Shown: piece by piece, positions 1 to 8,576 of the stretch
Layout of the letters: each line of letters opens with the position of its first letter
How positions within the stretch are numbered: the stretch's first letter is position 1
Assembly (NCBI GenBank): GCA_934717185.1
Contig: CAKUYQ010000013.1
Coordinates: 1-64,000, forward strand
DNA from: an uncultured Bacteroidales bacterium
Lineage (GTDB): Bacteria > Bacteroidota > Bacteroidia > Bacteroidales > UBA932
Direction of reading: 5' to 3'
Length of the DNA: 64,000 nt
Notes under the pieces: model-generated
The model's input: the letters and a program-made list of their open reading frames with translations, nothing else
The model's database searches: none
What the model was told of the DNA's origin: nothing
Translations under genes and position numbers: made by a program

Positions 1-76
1 GAGGATAACCGCTTCCCAAAGATACAACTCTCTATCTTTTTTCACCTGTCAGTGTCTACTTTTTTGGTAGCAGCAA

Positions 77-84
77 AATCTTTG
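77..84 (+). promoter_or_regulatory. weak -7 box candidate for the radical SAM gene
   Basis: AATCTTTG differs from the Bacteroidota -7 consensus TAnnTTTG at one position and lies about 118 nt before the radical SAM start. No convincing -33 TTG is seen at the usual distance. If it is used, the transcript carries the conserved 127-170 element in its 5' leader. Confidence 0.25.
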
Positions 85-103
85 AAATAAATTCGTCCAA
101 GTC

Positions 104-205
104 TTGATATCAAAGATTTTCATCGGGAGAGAGAATGATAGTGAACGGCTATCAGACTCTCACAAATTTTTAATTATTTTTAAATTAAAAATTTTGATAG
201 TATGA
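104..205 (+). CDS. possible leader ORF overlapping the radical SAM start (ATGA)
   Basis: An open frame with a TTG start candidate at 104 runs through the conserved 127-170 element and ends at TGA 203-205, which overlaps the ATG of the radical SAM gene in the pattern ATGA. Its middle reads RENDSERLSDSHKF, followed by a hydrophobic Leu/Ile/Lys-rich tail. The second copy of the element near 50.7 kb reads RENGSERLSDSHKF in the same frame. The overlap would allow translational coupling. It could be a leader peptide, a peptide substrate of the neighbouring enzyme, or a chance frame through a conserved RNA element. There is no ATG start, so confidence is low. Confidence 0.25.
   Translation: MISKIFIGRENDSERLSDSHKFLIIFKLKILIV
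127..170 (+). promoter_or_regulatory. conserved 44-nt 5'-leader element, copy 1
   Basis: This 44-nt block matches 50738-50781 at 42 of 44 positions. Both copies sit a few tens of bases before a start codon (31 and 38 nt) and before otherwise unrelated genes. The block can fold: GAGAG at its left pairs with CTCTC, and inside it GATAG pairs with CTATC around the loop TGAACGG. In the second copy the inner arm is GGTAG, which still pairs through a G-U. It may be a cis-acting RNA element or part of a short coding frame. The function is unknown. Confidence 0.5.
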
Positions 206-1545
206 AATGGTCAATGTACAACCACATTACGCACAGTGATAAATATGGTATATTTATATACAATTCAGTTACTAATTCTTTTATTAGAGTAGACGACGAC
301 CTAATGCGAAAAATAGAAGATGTAAAGGATTGGTCATCAGAATTAAAAAACTTTGATCCTAACTTCTCAAAAATATTATTAGATCACAAGATTGTTGTTG
401 ATGATAAATTTGATAAGGAAGTTTTTTATAAAAAGAAGTATCTGAAATATTTATCGTCAATAGCTTGTCATGAGGTTGGGTTGACAATAGCAACAACTAC
501 CGGCTGCAATTTCAAGTGTCCTTATTGCTATGAAGCAGGTGTAAAACCTATAAATATGTCACAAGATGTTGAGGATGCTATAGTGAAATATATTGAATCA
601 ATAAACATCCCTATTGATATTAGTTGGTATGGTGGAGAGCCTTTGATTAATTGGAATACGATAAAAAGATTAACAGCAAAAATTTCAGAGATTAAGTCAT
701 TTAATGAAGTTGCATATACGTTAATAACTAATGGGTACGCATTAACTCAGGAAAAATGTGATTTTTTTGCAAATACAAATCTAAAACATATTCAGATTAC
801 ATTGGATGGTGTGGAGGATACGCACAACAAGTCACGTTTATCTAAGAATGGCAAGCCTTCATACGGGAAAATAATGGATAATATTGATTATGCTTTAAAA
901 AAATTACCGAATACATATATTGCTATACGTGTTAATATAGGGGCATTAAATAAAGACGATTATCCCAAACTCCGTAAAGAGATATATGATAGATGGGGGA
1001 ACTATAGAAAAAATATAGGAATACATTTTGCTTTCGTCATTGATTATAGCTGTAATAGTTCAACATGTTTTTCAACTAGACAACAGATTGATTATGTTGT
1101 AGAGTTGTATAAAGAATATAATATTATTACCAGGAATATTTTACCAGTAAATAATTCAGGGGTTTGTTGTGCAAACAAACATAAAAGTTTTGTTATAGCT
1201 CCGGATGGTACATTGTATAAATGTTGGATAGATTTAGGAAAAGCACAAAAAAGGGTAGGCTCAATATTTGAACCAGAAAAATTAACAAATCTTGTGCTGT
1301 TAAGTGAGTATTTTGGAGATGATAAATTTAATGACCCTATATGTTTAAATTGTTCATTGTTACCTATTTGTGGCGGACTTTGTCCTGCTGCTAAAGAAGC
1401 CTCTCCAGATGGAGAGAGATGCCCATTTGATAAAAAATATATAGATTCTATATTGGAAATACTATATGACATAATGCAACAAGCTAAAGATCCTGAAAGT
1501 AATTTAGTTAGGACGAAAAAAATAATAACTAATAGAACCATATAA
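202..1545 (+). CDS. radical SAM/SPASM domain protein
   Basis: A 447-residue radical S-adenosylmethionine enzyme. The [4Fe-4S] motif CxxxCxxC is at C102, C106 and C109 (GCNFKCPYCY). An SPASM-type auxiliary cluster region follows, with Cys-rich segments near C322/C323, C344 and the cluster CLNC...CGGLCP close to the C-terminus. Such enzymes modify peptides or activate sulfatases. The Trp/Tyr-rich N-terminal part before the radical domain could bind a substrate peptide. The next gene is an outer-membrane barrel 64 nt downstream, so maturation of an exported peptide or protein is possible, but no substrate is certain. The start ATG overlaps an upstream open frame as ATGA. The gene is AT-rich compared with the housekeeping part of the window, which may reflect transfer. 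Confidence 0.9.
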   Translation: MKWSMYNHITHSDKYGIFIYNSVTNSFIRVDDDLMRKIEDVKDWSSELKNFDPNFSKILLDHKIVVDDKFDKEVFYKKKYLKYLSSIACHEVGLTIATTTGCNFKCPYCYEAGVKPINMSQDVEDAIVKYIESINIPIDISWYGGEPLINWNTIKRLTAKISEIKSFNEVAYTLITNGYALTQEKCDFFANTNLKHIQITLDGVEDTHNKSRLSKNGKPSYGKIMDNIDYALKKLPNTYIAIRVNIGALNKDDYPKLRKEIYDRWGNYRKNIGIHFAFVIDYSCNSSTCFSTRQQIDYVVELYKEYNIITRNILPVNNSGVCCANKHKSFVIAPDGTLYKCWIDLGKAQKRVGSIFEPEKLTNLVLLSEYFGDDKFNDPICLNCSLLPICGGLCPAAKEASPDGERCPFDKKYIDSILEILYDIMQQAKDPESNLVRTKKIITNRTI

Positions 1546-1609
1546 ATTCCCGCTACCCACATTTTTGTTATTTGGTTGGATATGATAATAATGACATATT
1601 TTGTGATAA

Positions 1610-3982
1610 ATGCTTATGAATATTATTAGTATAAAAGAAATTTGTAGCAATGTTAAAATTTTACTGAAAGTTATAATTTATATAACCGTATTTCATATGG
1701 CTACTGCTGTTTCGGCTCAAAATGTAGTTTCGGGTGAACTTGTAGACAGGTGTGGTAATGGCATAGATGGAGCAGCTGTTGTAGTGATGAAAGCCAAGGA
1801 TTCCACATCGGTGGCATGGGGCTATTCAGAGCAAGGAATGTTTCAGCTAAGTTATAACAATACAGCTAATAGAAGTCTGTTGCTATATATTGAGGCGTAT
1901 GGATTTAATAGCGTATACAGAGAAATACCAAATGATGCTAAAACATTTGATATAGGGAAAGTGGTTATGGATTCTGTTAGTGTAGATTTGAATGAAATTA
2001 CCGTTACCGCTTATACAGATGTGAAATATAGATTTGTAGCAGGAGAAGACAAATACGAAATCCCCAAAACGATAGGAGAGCAGGCTTTTGATTTGAATGC
2101 ACTCTTGTCTCATTTACCGGGCCTTGCCGTAGATGGGGACAAGATTGTAGTTATTGGCCGCGGTACACCCGAATTTACAATAAATGGAATGAAACCGCGC
2201 CCCGGAGAGTTAGAACAATTATCTCCACGAGATATAGAAAAGGTATCGGTTAACCGTATGCCTTCTTCCCGTTATTCAAGGGAGGTGAAGAGTGTCATTG
2301 ATATTGTAACAAGAAAATCTGTTAAGGACTATATCAACATGCGGGTCTTAAATGATTTTAGAATAAGTAAAGAACCCAGAAACAACACGGGTGTTGCCAT
2401 AAACAGTAAAGCCGCAAGATGGGTAAATTATTTGGGCTATTCATTTGATTATGGAAGAAATTATTATGAAACGGTGTACAAGAACATCCTTAAGGCAGAT
2501 AATAAAGAGTATGAAAGGATATATAGTCAAAGCCCTCTTTTTGTTTCAAAAAAACACTCGTTGACGCTTAGTCCTAAATACCGGATATCAGATAATAGCT
2601 TTATAGATCTACAATACAGATATATACATAAGAAGTCAGATAACAACCATCCGGAAACATTTAATATTACCGGCTATGAAAAAGATGAATCTAACGGTAA
2701 TAGCACAGCAGAGGACAATAACCATAATGTAATCATGCGCTATAAATATGCCAATACAGAAAAGAACAGTTTTGATGTCAATATAGGTTATTCATCCGTA
2801 AATGAGGATGAACATAACATTTTATCAGAGAGAATATTTACTTTGAAAGATAATGATTACAATATAATAGATACAGAATACAATAGTTCTTTTTATAGTA
2901 AAACAGCCAATATATCTGCAAATTACGGACATAATTTTAAATATGATATGATAGCAGAGGCCGGTGGCGAATTTGCCTGGATATGGGATAATGGTAAAAC
3001 CAAGTATAAAAACGGATCGGAGATAAACAGTGATACAAAGGAATCCCAGGCTGCATTCTATTTGAATTTTGGCCAAGAGAAATCGAAATTCAGTTATATG
3101 ATAGGATTACGTTGTGAATATCTGTACAAGCATAACAGCAAATCTGATGGCATAAATGCAAAACCATGGTCATATCTTCCATCTGTAAGTTTGAGCTATC
3201 AACCTACAGATGAACTTAATTTTATTCTCTATTTTAGGAGCAGTACTGTTCATCCAACCATAAGGGAGAGAGATCCAATTCTTCACTACGTAAACAAATA
3301 TGAATACACATGTGGTAATCCTAATCTTAAATCTTATATAGAGAACGAACTGGCGTTTAGAGTAGGCTTGCCATATAACTTTTATGTAGCATTAGAGTAT
3401 GATTTTGCAGATAACCCAATTGTCATGATGGATGATATATATGATATTGATAAACAGCAGACAGTACTTACATATCATAATTTCCCAAAAAGGAAGAATT
3501 TTATTGCCAATCTTGGCTGGAACGGCAGGATAGGGCTTTATTCACTGGCACTTGACGCAACGTATGACCAGTGCTGGTCTCGGATACCTTTTGGAGATAG
3601 TTTTGTAGAAAAACACAAACCTAAATTAGGGGTTAGGGTACAGCAAAAAGCAAAGATTTTAAAGCATACGGAATTGAGAGTTGTTTTTAATTATTCCTCA
3701 TCTTATAACTATATGAACACGTGGACAAATGAAACATACAATATGGATGTTGTGCTTACATCTGCATTGCTTAAGAATAAGCTTAATTTTACCATTGCCT
3801 GTTATAATGTGTTTTATAACAATGAACGCAGTACGGAACAGTATATGAATATCTCCACTTACAATTTTAACAGGATGTTTGATAGACAATTCAGGTTTGG
3901 AATCTCGTATAAGTTCAATAACTATAGGAATGTGTTCCAACGCAATGAATCAAATTCAAATATATTAGACAGATTAAAATAA
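1610..3982 (+). CDS. outer-membrane beta-barrel protein (OMP_b-brl_3 / TonB-receptor-like)
   Basis: A 790-residue protein with a hydrophobic N-terminal signal ending near VSAQ, then a carboxypeptidase-regulatory-like beta-sandwich (about residues 40-120), a plug-like region (LNEITVTAY onward, with PGLAVDGDKIVVIGRG) and a long C-terminal barrel rich in alternating aromatic strands. This is the domain order of the Bacteroidota OMP_b-brl_3 family, related to TonB-dependent receptors but without a recognisable SusD partner here. It probably sits in the outer membrane. It follows the radical SAM gene on the same strand, which suggests co-transcription. It is a distant paralogue of the barrel at 6094-8481. 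The in-frame ATG at 1616 is an alternative start. Confidence 0.85.
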   Translation: MLMNIISIKEICSNVKILLKVIIYITVFHMATAVSAQNVVSGELVDRCGNGIDGAAVVVMKAKDSTSVAWGYSEQGMFQLSYNNTANRSLLLYIEAYGFNSVYREIPNDAKTFDIGKVVMDSVSVDLNEITVTAYTDVKYRFVAGEDKYEIPKTIGEQAFDLNALLSHLPGLAVDGDKIVVIGRGTPEFTINGMKPRPGELEQLSPRDIEKVSVNRMPSSRYSREVKSVIDIVTRKSVKDYINMRVLNDFRISKEPRNNTGVAINSKAARWVNYLGYSFDYGRNYYETVYKNILKADNKEYERIYSQSPLFVSKKHSLTLSPKYRISDNSFIDLQYRYIHKKSDNNHPETFNITGYEKDESNGNSTAEDNNHNVIMRYKYANTEKNSFDVNIGYSSVNEDEHNILSERIFTLKDNDYNIIDTEYNSSFYSKTANISANYGHNFKYDMIAEAGGEFAWIWDNGKTKYKNGSEINSDTKESQAAFYLNFGQEKSKFSYMIGLRCEYLYKHNSKSDGINAKPWSYLPSVSLSYQPTDELNFILYFRSSTVHPTIRERDPILHYVNKYEYTCGNPNLKSYIENELAFRVGLPYNFYVALEYDFADNPIVMMDDIYDIDKQQTVLTYHNFPKRKNFIANLGWNGRIGLYSLALDATYDQCWSRIPFGDSFVEKHKPKLGVRVQQKAKILKHTELRVVFNYSSSYNYMNTWTNETYNMDVVLTSALLKNKLNFTIACYNVFYNNERSTEQYMNISTYNFNRMFDRQFRFGISYKFNNYRNVFQRNESNSNILDRLK

Positions 3983-3997
3983 ACTGCAAACCGAGCG

Positions 3998-4026
3998 CAT
4001 AATTGCAAACTTGTTTGCAAATTATG
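3998..4026. terminator. long AT-rich hairpin after the barrel gene
   Basis: CATAATTGCAAAC (3998-4010) pairs with GTTTGCAAATTATG (4013-4026) across a two-base loop, with one bulge. It sits 16 nt past the barrel stop codon. No T-run follows directly, so it could be a terminator or a dyad binding site. Confidence 0.45.
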
Positions 4027-4094
4027 TCAAAGTGCAGCGTTTATTGTAGTTTTACTAAAATAATAGAATAGGCTGAAGCAAGTGTCTGTATAAA

Positions 4095-4176
4095 TCCACA
4101 TTTTACGGAAAAATAATCTATATTTTACGGAAAAATAATCCACATTTTACGGAAAAATAATCCATATTTTACGGAA
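4095..4176. repeat. 22-bp tandem repeat, 3.7 copies, upstream of the ATPase gene
   Basis: The unit TCCACATTTTACGGAAAAATAA repeats at 4095, 4117, 4139 and, partly, 4161, with small changes (CCACA, CTATA or CCATA at the left). The 22-bp period is close to two helical turns, so a protein could bind the same face of each unit. It ends about 70 bp before the ATPase start, which makes an operator or autoregulatory site plausible but unproven. Confidence 0.8.
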
Positions 4177-4247
4177 TTTTTATTGTTTTTCTTTGTATTT
4201 CAGATAAATATAATCATATTTGCGTTGATTACAAAAGATGTGAATAT

Positions 4248-5540
4248 ATGGATGATTTTAAATATAAAGCTCGTATAGCAGATGCTGTTTTACAGAAGAA
4301 GCTGAAATCCTCCGGAGCTGTTTTGGTTGAAGGACCAAAATGGTGCGGTAAGACGACAACATCAGAACAGCATGCAAAGAGTATAAATTATGTGTCAGAT
4401 CCGGCCAATTTAAACAGAAATCTTATTATGGCTGAGATGGACATTAATTCTCTTCTTGATGGCGAAAAACCAAAACTGTTGGACGAATGGCAGGTTATCC
4501 CGCAACTTTGGGATGCGGTTCGTTTTGCTATTGATCATAGCAAGGGAATAGGACAGTTTATTCTAACTGGCTCTGCTGTCCCTCCTACCAAAGATCAACA
4601 GGAAAAAATTCATCATACAGGAACAGGGCGCATCACAACACTCAGAATGCGTCCAATGTCTTTGTGGGAATCAGGAGATAGCACCGGCGCTGTCAGCCTT
4701 GAAGAGTTATTCAAGAATCAAGGAATGGCTGTCTATGGTGAAACAAATTTACAAATAGATGATGTTGCGTTCCTTATCTGTAGAGGTGGATGGCCAATAG
4801 CAACCAACCTTGAACCCGAATATGCACTTGAAACGGCATTTTCATATTATAAAGCTGTTACAGAGATGGATATTGCACGTGTAGACGGCATTAAGCGTAG
4901 TTCAACACGTACCCGCCGCCTTATGAGGTCGCTTGCGCGTCATCAAGGGTCGCAGGTTACAATTGCGGGGATAAAGGCAGATATGCAAGCAAATGATACC
5001 GATAGCCTCGATGTTGACACTGTGTCTTCTTATATTGAGGCACTTAAAAAAATTTATGTCATAGAAGACATGGAGGCGTGGAATCCTAATCTTCGTTCCA
5101 AAGCTGCTATCCGCACAAGTGACACTCGCTATTATGTTGATCCGTCAATAGCGACAGCAGCGTTGGGTATCGGTCCTGCAGACCTTGTTAAAGATCTTAA
5201 TACCATGGGCCTTTTCTTTGAGACTATGGCTGTACGTGATTTGCGTATATATGCGCAAAGTCTTGACGGAGATGTTTTTCATTACAGAGATAGTAATGGC
5301 CTGGAATGTGATTCAGTTGTTCATTTACGTAATGGGCAGTACGGACTTATAGAAATTAAACTTGGAGGTGAGAAGTTAATTGATGAAGGAGTTGAGTCTT
5401 TGAATAAATTAGCTTCGAATATTGATTTTAACAAAATGAATGCTCCGGCTTTCAAAATGATCCTCACAGCCGTAGGAAGCATGGCGTTCAAACGTAAGGA
5501 TGGAATTTATGTGGTTCCCATCAGCTGTTTAAAACATTAA
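4248..5540 (+). CDS. AAA-type ATPase with DUF4143 C-terminal domain
   Basis: A 430-residue P-loop ATPase. The Walker A motif GPKWCGKTT lies near residues 29-37, the Walker B-like strand is KLLDEWQ, and a sensor-like ILTGSA follows. The C-terminal half carries the DUF4143 nuclease-fold-like region with a conserved IEIKLGGE segment. Family members are common stand-alone genes in Bacteroidota, and their cellular role is not established. The gene is preceded by 22-bp tandem repeats. Its TAA stop codon coincides with the left 3-bp target duplication of a MITE. Start ATG 4248 is supported by the Walker A spacing. Confidence 0.88.
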   Translation: MDDFKYKARIADAVLQKKLKSSGAVLVEGPKWCGKTTTSEQHAKSINYVSDPANLNRNLIMAEMDINSLLDGEKPKLLDEWQVIPQLWDAVRFAIDHSKGIGQFILTGSAVPPTKDQQEKIHHTGTGRITTLRMRPMSLWESGDSTGAVSLEELFKNQGMAVYGETNLQIDDVAFLICRGGWPIATNLEPEYALETAFSYYKAVTEMDIARVDGIKRSSTRTRRLMRSLARHQGSQVTIAGIKADMQANDTDSLDVDTVSSYIEALKKIYVIEDMEAWNPNLRSKAAIRTSDTRYYVDPSIATAALGIGPADLVKDLNTMGLFFETMAVRDLRIYAQSLDGDVFHYRDSNGLECDSVVHLRNGQYGLIEIKLGGEKLIDEGVESLNKLASNIDFNKMNAPAFKMILTAVGSMAFKRKDGIYVVPISCLKH

Positions 5541-5646
5541 GTAAGCGTTAAAAAATAAGTTGGTAAAGATTTAGCAGTATTTTTAAGAAAAGAAATATAG
5601 ACCGAAAAGACAATTAAAGATTACCAAGTCATTTTTTTAAGACTAC
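5541..5646. mobile_element. MITE copy A (106 bp, full length)
   Basis: The element begins GTAAGCGTTAAAAAATAAG and ends TTTTTTTAAGACTAC. The two ends form imperfect terminal inverted repeats of about 31 bp that share GTAA, AAAAAATAA and TTGGTAA. It is flanked by TAA at 5538-5540 (also the ATPase stop codon) and TAA at 5647-5649. It is homologous in full to 35518-35623 and 54710-54805, here in the opposite orientation. It encodes nothing. The 3-bp TWA duplication resembles that of IS5-group or PIF/Harbinger-type transposases, but no such transposase is in the window. Confidence 0.85.
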
Positions 5647-5666
5647 TAAAAAGCGGTAACGATTTT

Positions 5667-5721
5667 TGTCCCGACAAATAACCTGCATTATGTACTGTTG
5701 ACAAAAAGTGCTAATTTTGTC
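5667..5721. repeat. 53-bp direct repeat, left copy
   Basis: From TGTCCCGACAAATAACC through GCTAATTTTGTCG this stretch is identical to 8501-8555 except for one C/T change. The two copies bracket about 2.8 kb that holds the second barrel gene. The right copy carries the ksgA promoter candidate, so this left copy may be the displaced original or a duplicated promoter region. It contains one TTGTCGGGA-family motif (5669-5677, minus strand). Confidence 0.85.
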
Positions 5722-6093
5722 GCCTTACTTCATGAGTCATCCAAGTCTCAGAATGCTGAACGCTTGTTCTACTGCCAAAAACAGCGTCTCAAAAATTACA
5801 TCCACTTGATTTTAATCATGTGCAAAATTATATCCCAAATTGGTCAAAGACAGGAAGAAGCACGCCGAGCTGCTCCTTATTGTCGTAGTGTAATTTGATA
5901 ACTTATTGATAATTTATTGATAATAAGTGGATAATACAGAAATTTGATATTAATTGCACCTTTGTCAAAAAGAATAGACATATTCGTGTTTTCTGAGATT
6001 GTTATAAGCGTGACGGAATCCGAAAAGTCAATAATAGAGTAGAGCCCCTATGTTTTTAGATAAAAGTGAAAATTTACCGGAGTATTGTTAATT
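5722..6093. other. gene-free leader of the second barrel gene
   Basis: About 370 bp of AT-rich DNA. A 66-codon open frame at 5698-5898 looks like chance: it starts inside the repeat and has no signal or domain. The only promoter-like string is a weak CACCTTTG near 5958. No RNA gene is recognised. Confidence 0.4.
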
Positions 6094-8481
6094 ATGAAGG
6101 CAATTATCAAAGGTTGTATTTTTATTATGTTGTTGTGTAGCGTTTACAGAAGCATTGCACAGAATAGTAGTACGTTTGTAATAAGCGGCAGGATTATGGA
6201 TGTAAGTAATATGGCTGTTGAGTTTGCCAATGTATCACTGAAAATGCTAGATTCGGTAAATGTGGTAAATACTTTCACAGATAGTAATGGCAACTTCCAG
6301 TTATGTGATATTCATAAAGGTAAATATAAACTAAGTATATCATATTTCTCACAAGAATTATATTCTCAAAATATTATAATAAATAGTAATATTGATTTAA
6401 ACATAATTTCTGTTGATTGCGGTATTACTCTTAATGAGACCGTAGTAACGGCAAAACCCACTTTAAAAAAGGAGGCCGGAAAGTATGTTTTGGATAATAT
6501 TTCACTTTCTAAATTTGCAAAAAACAGGTCTACATTGGAATTTCTTACAACAGTTCCAATGATAGAGTCAGCACCTAATGGCGATGCCTTAAAGATTAGA
6601 AATAGAGGAGATGCGACTATACTTATCAACGGCAAAAAAGTAGGAGGAAATGATGTTGCGATGAGCATGTTGCAGTCAATCCCTGCAGAGGAGATAAAAA
6701 AGATAGAGGTTATTAAATCTCCGGATAGTAAATATAGCGCCTCTAATAGAAACGGTATCATAAACGTTATTGTTAAAAGCAAAGAGAATGAGGGGCTTAA
6801 AGGAACGGTATCCATAAACTATCTCCAGTCATTCTACAGTAATCAACATGCCGATATTTTTTTGTCACACTCAAAAGGAAGATGGATCATAACATCCGGG
6901 TTACGCTTTAATAACGGTAAATACAGATCAGAAACAGAGAGTACTTACAGAGATTATGTTAACGGCCGAAGTACATATTTGAATACGAGGGTGGTAACAA
7001 TTAACAGATATTATACGCCTTTTATAAATGTTAATTATAAGATAAATAAAAGGCAATCCATTGGGGTACAACTGAATTCAAGATTTATAGAGAATAGTAA
7101 CAAGACAAGAACAGAGAATGATTATTACGCATTATCTCAAACCCGCAAAGACTCAACAAATAGATCATATATACAGGAGAGATGTCCTAATAATCGAGCA
7201 TTGTTTTTTAACGCTAATTATAATTTAACCACGGATAATGGAAGTAGATTAGACGTAGATATAAATTATTACCATAGCAAAAACAATAGAAAAAGATATA
7301 ATTACTTTCTGCTATTTAACAATGAAAAGATTCAATTTTTTCAAAACCCCAATATTCACACTAAAGTCATTGATGCAAGAATAGATTATATAAAGACCTT
7401 CGACAATGAGACTGCTGTGAAAACAGGTATATCATATACTAATAGTAACCTCCATAACAATTATTATAGTGAAACATTAAGAGCAAATAGTAATACTCAT
7501 GTCCCAAAGCAAAAGGATAGGTATAAATATACAGATTATACGTTGGCGTTGTATGCCTCTTATGAAAAAGCTGTAAATGATGAATTGAAAGGGAAAATAG
7601 GATTAAGATTTGAACAATTTGAATCTAAAGGTAATATGAATGGTAACGGAAGTCCCGACAAATTGATAGATGTTAATGTATTCCCAACATTCTCAATTCT
7701 TTATACGCCACATGATAACCATGAGTTTTCATTGGATATGGGTTCTTCCATAACAAGACCTCAATACGAACGTATTACACCATTTGTAAGTTACACATCA
7801 CCAACGGTCATAAAAGCCGGTAATCCATATTTGAAGCCAACATATAGTGTTGAAATCTGTTTCAACTATACATTCTTCCATGATTTTAGCTTTGATTTTG
7901 AATATTCCCATGATAAAAATCTGTTCAATAATTTTGATGTAATAGGTAAAAATGGCATAATCCAAAATATAACAGATAATTACGGTAAAAATGATTCTTA
8001 TTATTTTAGTCTGATGTATTCAAGTGCTATTATGAATGATAGATGGCATGTTTCAGCTTCTGCGGAGTATAATTATAGCAAAGAGAAAGGGAACTATAAT
8101 CATATAGACCTTGGTTATAACAGTTCGAGCTATAAGTTCAGGGTAAAAAATAATATTTTTCTAAATAAAAAACAGGATTGCATTTTGTCTTTAAATTATG
8201 ACTACAATGGTAATAACAGAAGTATATTGGGGAAAATGGACAATCTCCACTCATTAACAGCCTCATTGAGCAAAGTCTATAAGAATTGGTATATTGCAAT
8301 TGGTGCATACGATCTGGCCAGATCTAATGTAAAACTTAACGAGGATAAGGCGGAGTTCTCATTTCGTAAGTACAAAAAATACTTTAAAACCTATTATATA
8401 AATATTAGATATTCATTCGGGAAGCAGAAGGTTAAACAAATAAATGATAAACAAACAGAGATAAATAAACGGTTGCAGTAG
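6094..8481 (+). CDS. outer-membrane beta-barrel protein (OMP_b-brl_3 family)
   Basis: A 795-residue protein starting at ATG 6094; the frame also contains a TTG nine bases earlier, which I did not use. It has a signal peptide ending near SIAQ, a carboxypeptidase-regulatory-like domain (about residues 25-110), a plug-like section with LNETVVTAKPTLKKEAGKYVLDN-type sequence, and a C-terminal barrel with many aromatic strands. It is probably located in the outer membrane. The family includes receptors and proteins of unknown substrate. It is a distant paralogue of the barrel at 1610-3982. It lies between 53-bp direct repeats, which suggests insertion or duplication next to ksgA. It holds one TTGTCGGGA-family motif at 7653-7661. 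Confidence 0.85.
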   Translation: MKAIIKGCIFIMLLCSVYRSIAQNSSTFVISGRIMDVSNMAVEFANVSLKMLDSVNVVNTFTDSNGNFQLCDIHKGKYKLSISYFSQELYSQNIIINSNIDLNIISVDCGITLNETVVTAKPTLKKEAGKYVLDNISLSKFAKNRSTLEFLTTVPMIESAPNGDALKIRNRGDATILINGKKVGGNDVAMSMLQSIPAEEIKKIEVIKSPDSKYSASNRNGIINVIVKSKENEGLKGTVSINYLQSFYSNQHADIFLSHSKGRWIITSGLRFNNGKYRSETESTYRDYVNGRSTYLNTRVVTINRYYTPFINVNYKINKRQSIGVQLNSRFIENSNKTRTENDYYALSQTRKDSTNRSYIQERCPNNRALFFNANYNLTTDNGSRLDVDINYYHSKNNRKRYNYFLLFNNEKIQFFQNPNIHTKVIDARIDYIKTFDNETAVKTGISYTNSNLHNNYYSETLRANSNTHVPKQKDRYKYTDYTLALYASYEKAVNDELKGKIGLRFEQFESKGNMNGNGSPDKLIDVNVFPTFSILYTPHDNHEFSLDMGSSITRPQYERITPFVSYTSPTVIKAGNPYLKPTYSVEICFNYTFFHDFSFDFEYSHDKNLFNNFDVIGKNGIIQNITDNYGKNDSYYFSLMYSSAIMNDRWHVSASAEYNYSKEKGNYNHIDLGYNSSSYKFRVKNNIFLNKKQDCILSLNYDYNGNNRSILGKMDNLHSLTASLSKVYKNWYIAIGAYDLARSNVKLNEDKAEFSFRKYKKYFKTYYINIRYSFGKQKVKQINDKQTEINKRLQ

Positions 8482-8500
8482 CAATTATTATGTCCCCTTA

Positions 8501-8563
8501 TGTCCCGACAAATAACCTGCATTATGTACTGTTGATAAAAAGTGCTAATTTTGTCGGGAAGAG
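8501..8563. repeat. 53-bp direct repeat, right copy, with an inverted motif pair
   Basis: This is the right copy of the 5667-5721 repeat. Its two ends are TCCCGACAA (8503-8511) and TTGTCGGGAAG (8551-8561), so the over-represented motif occurs as an inverted pair 39 bp apart. Inverted pairs of uptake signals that form hairpins are known in Neisseria and Pasteurellaceae; here the loop is long and the stem short. Confidence 0.8.
8546..8553 (+). promoter_or_regulatory. -7 box of ksgA
   Basis: TAATTTTG matches TAnnTTTG exactly, 23 nt before the ksgA ATG. It overlaps the start of the 8551 motif copy. No clear -33 TTG stands at the expected distance. Confidence 0.5.
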
Positions 8564-8576
8564 AACGGTACATATT

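Noticed and set aside
1..103. Remnant of an insertion sequence at the window start
   Set aside because: The bases look like ordinary AT-rich intergenic DNA; no terminal repeat or transposase fragment could be identified.
5698..5898. 66-codon open frame downstream of MITE copy A
   Set aside because: It begins inside the 53-bp repeat, has no signal, domain or ribosome site, and looks like a chance frame.
6085..6093. TTG start three codons before the second barrel ATG
   Set aside because: ATG 6094 gives the same signal peptide with a standard start codon.
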